64,000 nucleotides of DNA from Breviolum minutum Mf 1.05b.01 (GCA_000507305.1 DF240174.1:133047-197046); one strand, 5' to 3'. Counted from the first letter of the stretch, positions 1 through 10,539 are shown. Numbers and translations are program-made. Notes: generated by a model from the letters alone, not told the origin.

Positions 1-680
1 TCCCTCCATAAATATGACCCGCCTCACCTTTACGGAGGTGTTTTGAAGTCTGAAACTGAAAATAAAAATTGGAAGACTCACATCTTGTGGACATGCAACA
101 TATATCAACATATCATTTCTTAAAATAGAGGATCTTATGCCAGGAATTCACAAACAAAAATCTCCAATATTTTGGAAATGCAATCCTTCTTCGGAAAACC
201 GTTCACCATTTTCCAAGACAACAAAAGATGCCCCGAGTCGCTGCACAGGAGTCGCTCCTGCAGGTCTTCCGAGCTCCTCCCGCGTCTCAACGAGCTGAAG
301 TGGTTCCGCCGCGCCGAACCGCCGCGGAGGTCACGGGGAAGACAAGGGGTGTGAAAGCGTCGGCCCAGGAAGTGTGTGGGAACACATGCCTGGCGGTTAG
401 GGAGCTGAAAAAAATGGAATCAACATGGGCAAATGGGCAATGGTTTTAAAGAGCAGAGCCTCCATATACTACTGAGCGGGGGGCTTGCCACAGTTGCCCC
501 CTTCGCTCCGCTTCCCACTGCGACCCTTTTTTCCCAAGCAAGGCCAAACCGTCAGCCGTGCAAGTCTTTAAGAAGCCGCTTCCCCAGGAGTCATGTAGCA
601 GGAATGTATTGACCACCTGGAGGGGTTCTGGGCGGGTGCGCCTGGAAAAATCAACATCAAGTCCGAATTGGAGACATAAA

Positions 681-884
681 CTAGAAGTTTCCACAATATT
701 TGACGAAACTCCTTTTCGACTTTTGGAAACAACTGTTTTTGTCACAGCATTTAATCGTGCCCAATCTGGCCTCTGGTGCCTTTTGGCAAAACATTTCTTC
801 CATTCGCACAATGTCGGGCAATTCCTCCATAGTCATTTCTCTTGGTGCCGATGGGATCATAGCCTCAGACCTGCCATAGTTCAC
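681..884 (-). CDS. possible exon, unrecognised protein
   Basis: Reading leftwards there is an open segment with protein-like composition, including EELPDIVRMEEMFCQKAPEA and then LGTIKCCDKNSC. It is preceded by a plausible acceptor (tccttcag) near 900. A second minus frame (446-811) is also open here and could carry the downstream half, so the frame after about 750 is uncertain. No family is recognised. It could be a chance open frame. Confidence 0.25.
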   Translation of the reverse strand: MNYGRSEAMIPSAPREMTMEELPDIVRMEEMFCQKAPEARLGTIKCCDKNSCFQKSKRSFVKYCGNF

Positions 885-1169
885 CTTCAGATTTCCTGAA
901 GGACAAGGTGTGGAACCAAAAACACAGCCCGTCCCTGGGTCCTGCCACCACTCACCACTTGCCAGTCTATGTCGTGAAGTTTAGATTTTGGCCCTACAAA
1001 ATCGGAACACCAGGTGGTGTTCCCAACAGTGCGCCGCCCGGAACCGAATACCTGAAACTACAGTTGTGTTTTTTCGTTGTTGTTGTTTTTGATTAAGTTC
1101 TTGTTTGAGTGCAAGAAACATCAGAAAAGTAAAAATGCACGACCTCCCCCGGCCGTTGAGTGGGGGAAT

Positions 1170-1173
1170 ACCC

Positions 1174-1243
<70 letters not shown>

Positions 1244-1541
1244 NNNNNNNNNNNNNNNNNNNNNNNNNNNNNNNNNNNNNNNNNNNNNNCCAACCAACCA
1301 ACCAAACCAAACCAAACCAAACCAACCAACCAACCAACAAACAAACAAACAACAACAACAAACAACAACAAACAACAAACAACAAACAAAAACAGCAAAG
1401 AACAAGAACAAGAACAAACTACAAACAACAAACAACAAACAACAAACAACAAACAACAACCAACAACCAACAACAACAACAACAACAACAACAAGCAACG
1501 AGCAACAAGATGCAACAGCAAACAAAAAAACAACAACAACG

Positions 1542-1580
<39 letters not shown>

Positions 1581-1622
1581 CAGCAAACAACCACAACAAC
1601 AACAACAGCAGCAACGAAATAT
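1170..1622. repeat. A/C-only simple-sequence tract with assembly gap
   Basis: The plus strand is almost purely A and C for about 450 bp. It starts with (CAA)n, is broken by 46 undetermined bases (1,244-1,289), and continues as CCAA, CAAA and CAA mixtures to about 1,620. The open frames reading Q, N or T runs on one strand and V, L or C runs on the other follow from the repeat and are not genes. The gap presumably marks a stretch that could not be assembled. Confidence 0.95.
1244..1289. other. run of 46 undetermined bases
   Basis: All bases are N, inside the (CAA)n and CCAA tract. The true length is unknown. Confidence 0.99.
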
Positions 1623-1724
1623 ACACTACAGTGGTGCGTAACCTTTTCTGCTCCACTCTGCTCTTCCCTACTCTGTTTTCATGAACATCCCCAACCCTGT
1701 ACAACAAAGTGCCACTACGTACGA

Positions 1725-3170
1725 CGTACTACTACGTACTACAACGAACTACAACTTACTACTCCGCACTACAACGAACTATAACGTACTACTCTGTACT
1801 ACAAAGCACTATCAAGTACCACAAAGCACAAAAACCTACCCTACAGTACAGAGTACTACAAAGTACTACTCCATACTACAAAGTACTGCTCCGTACTACA
1901 AAGTACTACTCCAAACTACAAAGTACTGCTCCGTACTACAAAGTAATACTCCGTACTACAAAGTACTACAACAGACTACAAAGCACTACTCAGTACCAAG
2001 AAGTACTACAAAGCACGACAAAGTACTACTCCGTAGTACGAAATACTACAAAGTACTGCTCCGTACTACAAAGTAATACTCCATACTACAAAGTACTGCT
2101 CCGTACTACAAAGTAATACTCCATACTACAAAGTACTGCTCCGTACTACAAAGTAATACTCCATACTACAAAGTACTGCTCCGTACTACAAAGTAATACT
2201 CCATACTACAAAGTACTGCTCCGTACTACAAAGTAATACTCCATACTACAAAGTACTGCTCCGTACTACAAAGTAATACTCCATACTACAAAGTACTGCT
2301 CCGTACTACAAAGTAATACTCCATACTACAAAGTACTGCTCCGTACTACAAAGTAATACTCCATACTACAAAGTACTGCTCCGTACTACAAAGTAATACT
2401 CCATACTACAAAGTACTGCTCCGTACTACAAAGTAATACTCCATACTACAAAGTACTGCTCCGTACTACAAAGTAATACTCCATACTACAAAGTACTGCT
2501 CCGTACTACAAAGTAATACTCCATACTACAAAGTACTGCTCCGTACTACAAAGTAATACTCCATACTACAAAGTACTGCTCCGTACTACAAAGTAATACT
2601 CCATACTACAGAGTACTACAACAGACTACAAAGCACTACTCTGTACCAAGAAGTACTACAAAGTACGACAAAGTACTACTCCGTAGTACGAAATACTACA
2701 AAGTACTACTGCCTACCACTAAAAGTACTGCTCCGTACTACAAAGTACCACAACAGACTACAAAGCTCTACTCTGTACAAAAAAGTACTACAAAGTACGA
2801 CAAGTACTACTCCGTAGTACGAAATACTACAAAGTACTACTGCCTACTACAAAGTACTGCTCCGTACTACAAAGTAGTACTCCGTACTACAACTTACTAC
2901 AACAGACTACAAAGCACTACTCTGCACTAAGAAGTGCTACAAAGTACGACAAAGTACTACTCCGTAGTACGAAAGACTACAAAGTACTACTGCCCACTAC
3001 TACAAAGTACTGCTCCGTACTACAAAGTACTACAACAAACTACAAAGCACTACTCCGTACTAAGAAGTACTACAAAGCACGACAAAGTACTACTCCGTAG
3101 AACAAAATACTAAAAAGTACTGCCTACTACTACAAAGTACTGCTCCGTACTACTCCGTACTACAAATACA
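1725..3170. repeat. hierarchical satellite built on a ~20-bp ACTACAAAGTACT unit
   Basis: About 1.4 kb is made of variants of a 20-bp unit, CCGTACTACAAAGTACTGCT, rich in AGTACT and GTAC self-complementary steps. Three levels are visible: the 20-bp unit, a perfect 40-bp dimer array (2,051-2,610), and a larger unit of about 130-150 bp whose marker ACAGACTACAAAGC recurs near 1,971, 2,621, 2,752, 2,902 and 3,034. All three frames stay open for long stretches and read as Y/K/V/L/T repeats. I regard these as by-products of the repeat. Confidence 0.95.
2051..2610. repeat. 14 perfect copies of a 40-bp tandem repeat
   Basis: The unit is AAGTACTGCTCCGTACTACA followed by AAGTAATACTCCATACTACA. It repeats without a single mismatch 14 times (560 bp). 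The two 20-bp halves differ at three positions, so the 40-bp dimer is the amplified unit. Complete identity implies recent amplification or ongoing homogenisation. There are no spacers, so it is not a CRISPR array. Confidence 0.97.
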
Positions 3171-4100
3171 AAGTTAGAGTCAAGCCTGGAGCGAGTTGAC
3201 CCCGGACATGCCCAATAAAAATCGCACGAGTCGAGTCTTGAGCGTCCGGCATGCACGAAATGACGAGAGGGTTGCCAAACCACAAAAAGCCGATAGCTGC
3301 GCCCCGGCACAAGAGAAGAGAAGGATAGTCAGAATAGAAAAGAAAAAAGAAAAGTTCGTCAGTACGTTCCGGAAGAGGTTAGGCAGTCTGTGATGACAGA
3401 TTTTACTTCCACGGTCTATTCAGCAGTCTTCTTCCAACAAGCTCTTCCACAACAAAAATTGGGAAAGAACCCTTCGGAGTCGCTTTCATAAAAAAAGGAA
3501 GGATAGCTCAGTATCAGTTTATTCCCTGGGTCCAATGTGAGGGGCAGAACCCAAAGCGCAAACTTCAGATCTGCTTTTGGTGAACATTAAGGTATCCTGA
3601 ACTCCAACCCTGAACAAACTCAACCATGCGGAATCCTTTCCAACCATCGACTTGTTTCGACCCAAAAGTTGGTCCCAGTTCGGCCCCAACGAACCACAAA
3701 TGTCGGGTTTCGGGGTTTCGCCCTTACGGTTGGTGCTTTGGAGTGGCGAAAAAAAACAGTTCACTCTCGTAGAAGTTCCTAGTCCTGGTTGATAAGGGCT
3801 TTGGATCTGGCAAAAAGATAAGTCACCTAACAAAAAAGAGTATGGTGCCCCGGTGCCCCTATATCATTCAATCATGGGACTTTTTGGCTGCTAAATTTCG
3901 TGCCACTGCCCACACGATTCAACACTTCATCACAAAGAGACATGCCTGAAGTTCAACGTGCTGTGCCAAAAAGCCCTCCTCTTAAGACAGGGACTACTGA
4001 ATTCAGTTCAGAACCTCCTGGACCCTTGATGTTTAAAGGAACCGTGCGGTGAAATTTAACCCCAGATAGGTGCCTGTCCTTCCTGTGGTATCCCTATCAT
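3171..4100. other. no supported gene
   Basis: Several frames of 65-105 codons are open on both strands, but none shows domain-like residue patterns or good splice signals. I see no repeat or structural RNA. Confidence 0.5.
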
Positions 4101-4101
4101 G

Positions 4102-4635
4102 CTACTGTTGGACAAATCCTGCACCACTTGAGACTCCACTGAAACGCTTGGATGAACATGGGAGATTCATCATCCTAACTAGTGCAGGACTTGTCCCTCG
4201 ACAGCAACATTTTAGCACGCGCAAATTGGCAGCGAAGCTTCTGCAATTCACGGCATCACAGTCCGCATCGAACTCATCACAACCCTGCCCGATCTTCCGC
4301 AGCTGCTCGATGCGCTCGGCACGGGACACATTGACCAACTCCTGCGCAGGCACCTCCCAAAGTTGAAGGAGGGACTCCGGCAAGGTCCCCTCAGCCTCCA
4401 GAATTTCCTCAAAATACACCACCAGTTTCTTCGCTGGTGGAAGCTTCAAGACAGCTTTCAAAGGTTCCAAGTATTCCCCAGCAAACTCCTCCAGAACTTC
4501 ATCTGGAGTTGTGCTGGGTAGGTTTTTGCCCCGGCGTTTCAGACCTCTTTGCCAGCGAAATTTGAATTTGTACCAAACTTGAGCATAGTTGCGCACGATG
4601 ACCACCAAGGACTTCATGAATGCAAAGGGAATCAA
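4102..4635 (-). CDS. unrecognised protein, exon or 3' part of a gene
   Basis: A 177-codon minus frame ends in a stop at 4,102. The central part is convincingly protein-like: DEVLEEFAGEYLEPLKAVLK, then KKLVVYFEEILEAEGTLPES, LLQLWEVPAQELVNVSRAER, and an acidic, cysteine-containing stretch near the end. It reads as amphipathic helices with no membrane segment or known motif. The upstream limit is unclear because the track's first residue need not be a true methionine. Good minus-strand exons at 4.8-5.0 kb and 5.3-6.4 kb follow one another in the same orientation and may belong to the same gene. I do not recognise the family. Confidence 0.5.
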   Translation of the reverse strand: MIPFAFMKSLVVIVRNYAQVWYKFKFRWQRGLKRRGKNLPSTTPDEVLEEFAGEYLEPLKAVLKLPPAKKLVVYFEEILEAEGTLPESLLQLWEVPAQELVNVSRAERIEQLRKIGQGCDEFDADCDAVNCRSFAANLRVLKCCCRGTSPALVRMMNLPCSSKRFSGVSSGAGFVQQ

Positions 4636-4804
4636 CCTGTCTACACGGGCCGTTACGGTCGGGTTAGTCGTCGACTCAGGAGTCGAGGGAAGGAATTTTC
4701 GGAATTACTGATTCAGGGTTGACGTGTGTCAAGAAAACTAAATGGCGGGTACGTGTACCTACAGTAGTTTATCTCATAGGTAAACACTTCTAAAAACGAA
4801 TCAG

Positions 4805-4990
4805 TTAGTTGGCGCTTAGATCTGAAACCGCTTGGAGACAATGAGCCTCTCCAAACAACTTACATGAATCCTGAATGGAAGTAGGGTGCATTATAATTTC
4901 TCTGCCCAGTTTAACTGCCGTGACACCACCGCCTGGGAAGATGTGATGCCAAGCGGCTTGCCAGCCTCCAAAATGGAATGGGCAATCCAC
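4805..4990 (-). CDS. probable exon, unrecognised
   Basis: A minus frame reads DCPFHFGGWQAAWHHIFPGG, then GVTAVKLGREIIMHPTS, then CKLFGEAHCLQAVSDL. The Trp/His/Gly-rich start and helical end look like real coding sequence. It lies between two other minus-strand coding segments and is probably an exon of the same unit. No family is assigned. Confidence 0.4.
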   Translation of the reverse strand: MDCPFHFGGWQAAWHHIFPGGGVTAVKLGREIIMHPTSIQDSCKLFGEAHCLQAVSDLSAN

Positions 4991-5192
4991 ACGATGGGCT
5001 CAGCGCTGACGTTCACCGAGGACATGTGTGGAAAGCACTGCGCAAAACTGTTCCTATGATCTGCTGGTGTTGGTATGAGAAGGTGGAGTTCTTTTGTTCA
5101 AGTTTGCCTAGAGCTTGGGTTCGTCCACCTTCTTATGTCCCAAAATAAGACCTGGTTGGTGGTTGAAGCACTCGCAACCAGAAACCACGGTC

Positions 5193-5228
5193 CAATAAAT
5201 TCTGTCTGCCCAATAAATTCTGTCTGCC
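5193..5228. repeat. 18-bp tandem duplication
   Basis: CAATAAATTCTGTCTGCC is present twice in direct succession. Confidence 0.9.
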
Positions 5229-5307
5229 CAAAGAGGGTGAAACATGGTGAACATGTAAAGAGTTCTCGTCAGAGATTTTCCCAATGAAAAACTAAAGAGC
5301 TTTGAAA

Positions 5308-6396
5308 TCACTTCCCCAGCTTCCCTCGGATGGTGGAGAACATCCCAACAGCCTTGGTGGGTCTTGAAGACATCAACTCCAGCATGGTTCGAACATAGGT
5401 CTGCCCAGATGATTGCATGGAAACAAGGAGATTTACTCCCAGCAATGATGGAGGCATCTTCTCTTTCAACAGATAGTTCCAATAGTTGGTGCAATCGATG
5501 TGCTCGCCCATGTGGGCATTCAAGATTACAGCCATGGGATGAACCTGAAAGCTTTCACCAGGGAGACATGCAAGACATCCCCAAAAGTCCTTGCTGTCAA
5601 AATCCGGCGCCTCTAAGGCTAGAGAAATGGCACCTGGTTCCCAGAAGTATCCAAAGTAGTAGCTTTTACTCGCAACACCTGAATACATGACGCGCTGGCT
5701 GGCGTATTCGATGCCATGAACTAAAACCAACCAGCAACTTTGGGGGCGCTGCTGATGATCCACCTCCAGCGATATATCGGGACAGGAAATGACGACCATA
5801 TCGTCGAATACATCAGAGTACTTGGCGCTCAGCATGATGGGGATCACCATCGGTTCCAAGGAGTTCCTTGCGATGTGATGAGCCACCATTAGCGCAAATG
5901 CATACCAATGGGGATGATCCAAGATTGTCCCTCGATAAGCAAGTTGCTTGTCAACATCATAAAGGTCAAATGGAAGTATCATCACTGCTCTGCTTGTTTT
6001 CATCTTCTTTTGGTATCTGTTCATCAATCTCCTTTTTGTAAGTTGGTAGTCAGTTGGCAAGCTTGCAAGTTGAATGGTCGTACACTCGCATTCCCACAGT
6101 TCACATAGTGCAGCTGCAACCTTCGCTCCCAAAGCACTTCGAACTAGCACAAACATCTCACGTCGATTTGATGAAAATTCATGAAATACTTTGCTGTTCC
6201 AATCCTTATCGGCCAAATCCGCCATGATGGAAAGCCACGAGCCTTGGTCATCCAGCCTCAACACCACGGAAATTTCGCGCCATTTTGCGGAAGTTTCGCG
6301 GATCTTTTTTCGTGTTTTCGGTGCACAAAACAAAACTCTTTGGGGTATCAATGTATCAATGGTTTTCGTGTTGTGAATGTCATTTACGTGAAACAC
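5308..6396 (-). CDS. uncharacterised 362-codon open frame, largest uninterrupted coding stretch after the FNIP gene
   Basis: An uninterrupted minus frame reads as ordinary globular protein. Examples are SWLSIMADLADKDWNSKVFH, VRSALGAKVAAALCELWECE, VAHHIARNSLEPMVIPIM and CWLVLVHGIEYASQRVMYSG, ending near MFSTIRGKLGK. It is rich in Trp, Tyr and Cys and shows no signal peptide, repeat or catalytic motif that I recognise. The first in-frame codons are not obviously the true start: protein-like sequence continues upstream in other frames (see 6,422-6,928). Being intronless over 1.1 kb is unusual next to its neighbours and could mean retroposition of a spliced mRNA. Function unknown. Confidence 0.6.
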   Translation of the reverse strand: MFHVNDIHNTKTIDTLIPQRVLFCAPKTRKKIRETSAKWREISVVLRLDDQGSWLSIMADLADKDWNSKVFHEFSSNRREMFVLVRSALGAKVAAALCELWECECTTIQLASLPTDYQLTKRRLMNRYQKKMKTSRAVMILPFDLYDVDKQLAYRGTILDHPHWYAFALMVAHHIARNSLEPMVIPIMLSAKYSDVFDDMVVISCPDISLEVDHQQRPQSCWLVLVHGIEYASQRVMYSGVASKSYYFGYFWEPGAISLALEAPDFDSKDFWGCLACLPGESFQVHPMAVILNAHMGEHIDCTNYWNYLLKEKMPPSLLGVNLLVSMQSSGQTYVRTMLELMSSRPTKAVGMFSTIRGKLGK

Positions 6397-6421
6397 GCAC
6401 GAATTGGGGATGTGTGGGTTG

Positions 6422-6928
6422 TCACTTTGTGTAGCAGGCGCAGCACATGGTATGATGCAGAGCAGTGTTGCTCTGCAAAATGTTGGATAAATTTCTCAGA
6501 GAAGTGGTTGAGGAGATCTCTACAAAATACTGTTTCGATTGCTTCGAGGGTCCACGGTTTGCTTCAGCGGATATCCAAGGGAAAAAACTCAGCCTGTAAG
6601 CAAGAAGCATCACAAACTTCCCTGAGGTTCTTGACAAATAATTTCCAATCAACTTTTGGAAATTTCCCAGAGGGATTCGTCCAATCACTTGGAACTTTAG
6701 GAGCCAAAGTTCCAGTTTTTGGAGTCTCACAACTTCCTCGGTGAATAAACGACCCAAAACTGGCCGAAGATTCGACGCCGCCGGGACCGCCGGCCTTGGC
6801 TTGTGCGAAGATTCGAAGCGCAGCGAGAGACGGTTCTGCCCCTGCATGGTGATGAACCACAAAGTTCGATGGTCAAGAGACTGCACAGCACGCAGGTAGG
6901 CACCATGAAAGCGCCATGCAGCTGTCAC
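6422..6928 (-). pseudogene. frameshifted upstream extension of the 5.3-6.4 kb frame
   Basis: Protein-like sequence runs through this interval, but in three successive minus frames. FHGAYLRAVQSLDHRTLWFI lies near 6,900-6,840, DWTNPSGKFPKVDWKLFVKN near 6,700-6,600, and then WTLEAIETVFCRDLLNHFSE with FIQHFAEQHCSASYHVLRLL near 6,560-6,430. The last frame runs into a stop just where the 5,308-6,396 frame opens. Either short introns fall between these blocks or the gene has acquired small indels. The spacing between the last two blocks is too small for an ordinary intron, which favours decay or sequence error. Neither possibility is proven. Confidence 0.4.
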
Positions 6929-7204
6929 TGCCTCTCAAGGAAAAGACATGGAAAAGACGACATTGAAATCCTGTATGATCCTGTTGTAGTTCGTTGATAG
7001 GGATGACTCTGGGATGACTATCATAGGTTGTGAAAAATCCCTGGCAAAAGAGTGTAAGCCCTTGTAAGAATCAATCAATTCGGGTTTTCAACACTGATCA
7101 GTTAAGATACTGGAAGGGGCAGTCTAACTTGTGACCTCTTTTGGGTCCAACTTGTTGTAAAAAGGGCTCTAGTTCGGGGGTGCCGACCCAAGCATGGCAA
7201 AGAT

Positions 7205-7456
7205 TCAATAGCAAAATCGGCCTTTTGGACCAGCCTCGTTGGAGGACACCGCCCAAGGAACGCCGATAAATGGGTCGATGACTTCCAGAAGTTCGGGGAA
7301 GGAATCCTCTGGCAACAGCTTCAGAAGGGTTTCTTTGGTTGCCAAGCTCGTTGCCCAAAACACATACCTAGCACATGCTGGGCTGGGCCGGCTGGGCTTG
7401 GCAGAACGCGCTTCCAACTTCCCAGCTCTGTAGGATTTGGGGATGACAAAAGACAT
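7205..7456 (-). CDS. probable exon, unrecognised
   Basis: The minus frame contains ATSLATKETLLKLLPEDSFP followed by ELLEVIDPFIGVPWAVSS, which has a convincing helix pattern. It ends at a stop at 7,205, and another minus frame takes over with WVGTPELEPFLQQV. The upstream end includes the 17-mer AGCTCTGTAGGATTTGG (plus sense, 7,424-7,440), which also occurs at 63,197-63,213. No family is recognised. Confidence 0.4.
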   Translation of the reverse strand: MSFVIPKSYRAGKLEARSAKPSRPSPACARYVFWATSLATKETLLKLLPEDSFPELLEVIDPFIGVPWAVSSNEAGPKGRFCY

Positions 7457-7459
7457 TCA

Positions 7460-8869
7460 GATCAGGGTCATCTTGTTGAACATTTGATCCATGTCACATC
7501 ATTGCAACTCCAAGTGTTTCAAACAAAACAGGGAAGGGACCAATAGGGATCAATGTGACTGTCGATTCTTGCTAAAAATTGCAGAAACACCCATTGCGAT
7601 GGTGTCAAAGCTACATGCAAATTGGATCTTTGTCAACCCAACTGATGACGACATTGGATTTCATAACCATCAATCAGATCGAAAAAATGAAGACTATCCC
7701 TGACGATCCCCTATGATTCAACTCCGAAAAATCCCCAAACAAGGGCAAACAACCATCTGTTTCACTGTTTCACTGAAACTCACCTCCGGCAAATCATCAG
7801 AAATCTTGTCACAGAGTAGATGAATTTCATTGAATTTCTACACAGGAATAGGATTTTGGTGCGAAATCCAACAAACTTTGAACTTCAACCAATACCTGGA
7901 CTTGGAACTGTGGCCCTTTTGCAAATCACAGATTGTTACAGAGGACTCGTGTTTTATTCCCATGTCATCTCAGGGGTTCCGAAGTCTCAGATGAATTTTG
8001 TTGAAACAAAATAAATCTCATTCCAGTGGAAACGAAGACGATCTTGCCGGATCCCATTCACCAAAAAACCCGGCTCTCGTGTCTGTTTCCGGCGACCAGC
8101 TTGCCCCGAATGGAGTTCACCTTTCCAAGTCTCCCCTTCAATTTCCTTGACTTGTTATTGGCAAAATCCCTTGATCACCAGAAACTCACCATCTTCACTA
8201 TTCACGGCACGGCACTCTTGTAGCCACAGATTGTGTCTTGACATCTCCAGGCCTCAAAGCATGCGAGTTCAGCGGAGTTCCACCCAAATACAATACCACA
8301 ATACCGGACTGATTGATCACCGAAAAACCAGGGGTCAAATGATATCCATAAGACCTCCAAGACTGCCATTGGAAGGAAGGCAGGATTCTCGTAATGTATT
8401 GCAACTTAGTGTATGAGTGAAATATCCCCTTCAACAAGGGAAAAACACTAGACATGATAGGCCAAAAAAAACACATATGCTCGACTGTGTGATGGAGTCG
8501 CAGTCCCTTTCAAATGGGGCTATGTTCTATCTGATCCATGTTTGCAGGCCACCCACAAGTATCCCCTTGCCCATGCGGAGAGGTATTGATGGTGGTGATG
8601 GTGCTTGCTCATAGATAATGGTAGGACATTGGAATCATACTATTGAGGGAAAGCATAGGGCTAGCGAATCATGTGGTTTTTATAAAAATGTCATATCTTA
8701 CATGAACTTATATCGAAACATCTTCGCATAAGGATCATGCCCCAGGCACCCGAACTTGGCCAAAAATTCATATCATCAAAGCAGGAAGTAGATGAGAGGA
8801 TACCCCAGGATACCCAGGGGGCCCCTTTGGCTGACCGGAAATATTTTTTCGGGCCCAACTCGCCCAAGT
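7460..8869. other. no supported gene
   Basis: Scattered open frames on both strands do not look like protein. I see no tandem repeat or inverted repeat. Confidence 0.45.
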
Positions 8870-9367
8870 CTACAGCATCCCCTTCGCCGCACCTTGAAAA
8901 TCCAAGACAATCTGGCTACAGCGCACTCCAGCTTCCCGAGCCTTTGCCACCGTCTGACTGAACTCTGTTCGGGGGAGCTCCCCGTCGCGGCCATGAAACT
9001 CATAAAAGTACGAACCTCGTTCCGATGGATTTCCACGGGAAAAATCGGCAATCTTTTTTGCGTAGGGCAAAAGGAAACTAAAAGCAATGGGAATAAAGGG
9101 GTTCTTTCTCCAACAACCGTGGGAAAATGCGCCCAAAAAAGCGACCCAAAAAATCCGGTGCTGAAGGAAAAAACAACTCCGCAAGTCATCCCAGTCTCCA
9201 TCAGTAGAAGCCAACTGTGGTAGGTCAATCGGTGCAAGTCTTTCGACTGGTACCAGGCGCACGTTGTGTTGAATGCTCAAATAGCAGAACCACTGAGCCG
9301 AAGCTTTCGCGACCACCATATCCATGATTAAGCGTGTTCGTTCGCACGGGCAGCCCGAGACCCCCAA
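8870..9367 (-). CDS. unrecognised protein, probably two exons
   Basis: A 165-codon minus frame has two convincing coding blocks separated by an aromatic, low-quality middle that is probably an intron read through. The first block has CERTRLIMDMVVAKASAQWF, YLSIQHNVRLVPVERLAPID and LASTDGDWDDLRS (about 9,360-9,190). The second has RGNPSERGSYFYEFHGRDGE, LPRTEFSQTVAKAREAG and QIVLDFQGAAKGM (about 9,060-8,870). The segment around HGRDGELPRTEF is only loosely like an EF-hand loop and lacks its first ligands, so I do not call one. The exon at 9,380-9,646 lies just upstream and is probably part of the same gene. Confidence 0.5.
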   Translation of the reverse strand: MGVSGCPCERTRLIMDMVVAKASAQWFCYLSIQHNVRLVPVERLAPIDLPQLASTDGDWDDLRSCFFLQHRIFWVAFLGAFSHGCWRKNPFIPIAFSFLLPYAKKIADFSRGNPSERGSYFYEFHGRDGELPRTEFSQTVAKAREAGVRCSQIVLDFQGAAKGML

Positions 9368-9379
9368 ACCCGGCTGTTT

Positions 9380-9646
9380 CTACAAAACCCACCAAGAATA
9401 TTTTGGTGGTTGAGAATGCCTTGAGAATGATCCAAACCCGGCTGTTTCCTTGCTGTGAATATCCCTGATCATGGCAGGTAGTTTGCAGTTTTTATTTCCA
9501 CGAAATTCATCTCCTTTGTCATTTGAGTGGTCAAGATCTTGCGGTGCATGTCCAGAGCTACTGCTGGATTGAGGTTGGCATTCCCAAACTGATGCTGCAC
9601 GTAGAAAACCCTCTACAACATCAACAAACCAAGATTTATAAGCCAC
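9380..9646 (-). CDS. probable upstream exon of the 8.9-9.4 kb gene
   Basis: The minus frame reads YKSWFVDVVEGFLRAASVWE, then a Ser-rich and polar linker (QPQSSSSSGHAPQDLDHSND) and KLPAMIRDIHSKETAGFGSF. A helix followed by a flexible segment is a plausible exon. No domain is assigned. Confidence 0.4.
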   Translation of the reverse strand: MAYKSWFVDVVEGFLRAASVWECQPQSSSSSGHAPQDLDHSNDKGDEFRGNKNCKLPAMIRDIHSKETAGFGSFSRHSQPPKYSWWVL

Positions 9647-10535
9647 TGATCATTTGCAAAATCCCAATGCTTGTTTCTTGAGAATCATCAGATGTAATTG
9701 CTCCTTTCCCAAAAAAACAAAACGGATGGCTGCAAAGTGACTTTCCTTCTTGCTTCGGCCCAGTGAGAATCTATAGCCGGAACTCAAAATCTTATAAAAT
9801 CTTAACCTTGGATCGGATCGGACAGATCCGACGGATCCGACCAACCCAATCAGTTCTGTCGGTGAAGAATCCTGAGTTGGATGGATTCCCCATCCATGGA
9901 TGTTAGATACTCTGAGCAATCTCCATTCCTACCCCCCATTGGCCTTGCAATTTGAGTGTGATTTGGTAAGCTCCAACCAAAGAAAGTGCTGGTGTGTTGA
10001 AGTCCCAATGTCACTCATAGCAATACCTTTTCAACGTAAAAACATTCAGCAAATGTCATAACCGATCCGAAAAAAGGATAAGGTTCCAGACGGCGGGGTA
10101 GTGAATAGTGAACCTGAAAAAAGTTGAGACTTTGAATTTAAGTAGGCCTGCCAATTCACAGCACAAAAAACCACCTAAATGCGGTAGCCGCACGAGAAAA
10201 AAAGGACATTGCGGGAATTTGGATTCAGCCAACCAATCAGCGAAAGAAGGGCACCATGCTTACTAAGTCCTATAGAAGCTTCTGAATCAAAATCTGATGT
10301 CTGTGTCATGTCAAACTTCCCCTGGAATTCTTCTGGAGGACTTACTTCTTTAGAATCCCATGTTGATTTTTGCCACTATCCCACATGATCCACTGAAGCA
10401 AGTGAGGAATCTCAGGGTCATGTGAAAGCTTCATACGCCACCTCTGCAGCACCGCAGTCTGCAGCAGGAAAATGGCCCAAGTCACAAAACGGCCCAAAGC
10501 TCAACGGCTCTGTTTCCCTGCTGAGTTCCACTGTT
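9647..10535. other. no supported gene
   Basis: Nothing convincing was found on either strand. Near 9,808-9,845 there is a GATC-rich, imperfectly self-complementary stretch (GGATCGGATCGGACAGATCC then GACGGATCCG). Confidence 0.4.
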
Positions 10536-10539
10536 CCAC

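Noticed and set aside
1077..1784. Long open frames on both strands through the CAA/CCAA tract
   Set aside because: They are homopolymeric Q, N, T, V, L or C runs, a direct consequence of the simple repeat, and they cross the undetermined bases.
1681..2116. Open frames of 130 codons reading Y/K/V/L/T repeats
   Set aside because: They arise from the 20-bp satellite, and all three frames are open.
2051..2610. Possible CRISPR array
   Set aside because: The 40-bp units are directly adjacent with no spacers, and the surroundings are eukaryotic.
4070..4366. 98-codon plus frame
   Set aside because: It is the antisense shadow of the convincing minus frame at 4,102-4,635.
8870..9060. EF-hand in HGRDGELPRTEF
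   Set aside because: Only the central DG and the final E fit. The first two calcium ligands are absent.
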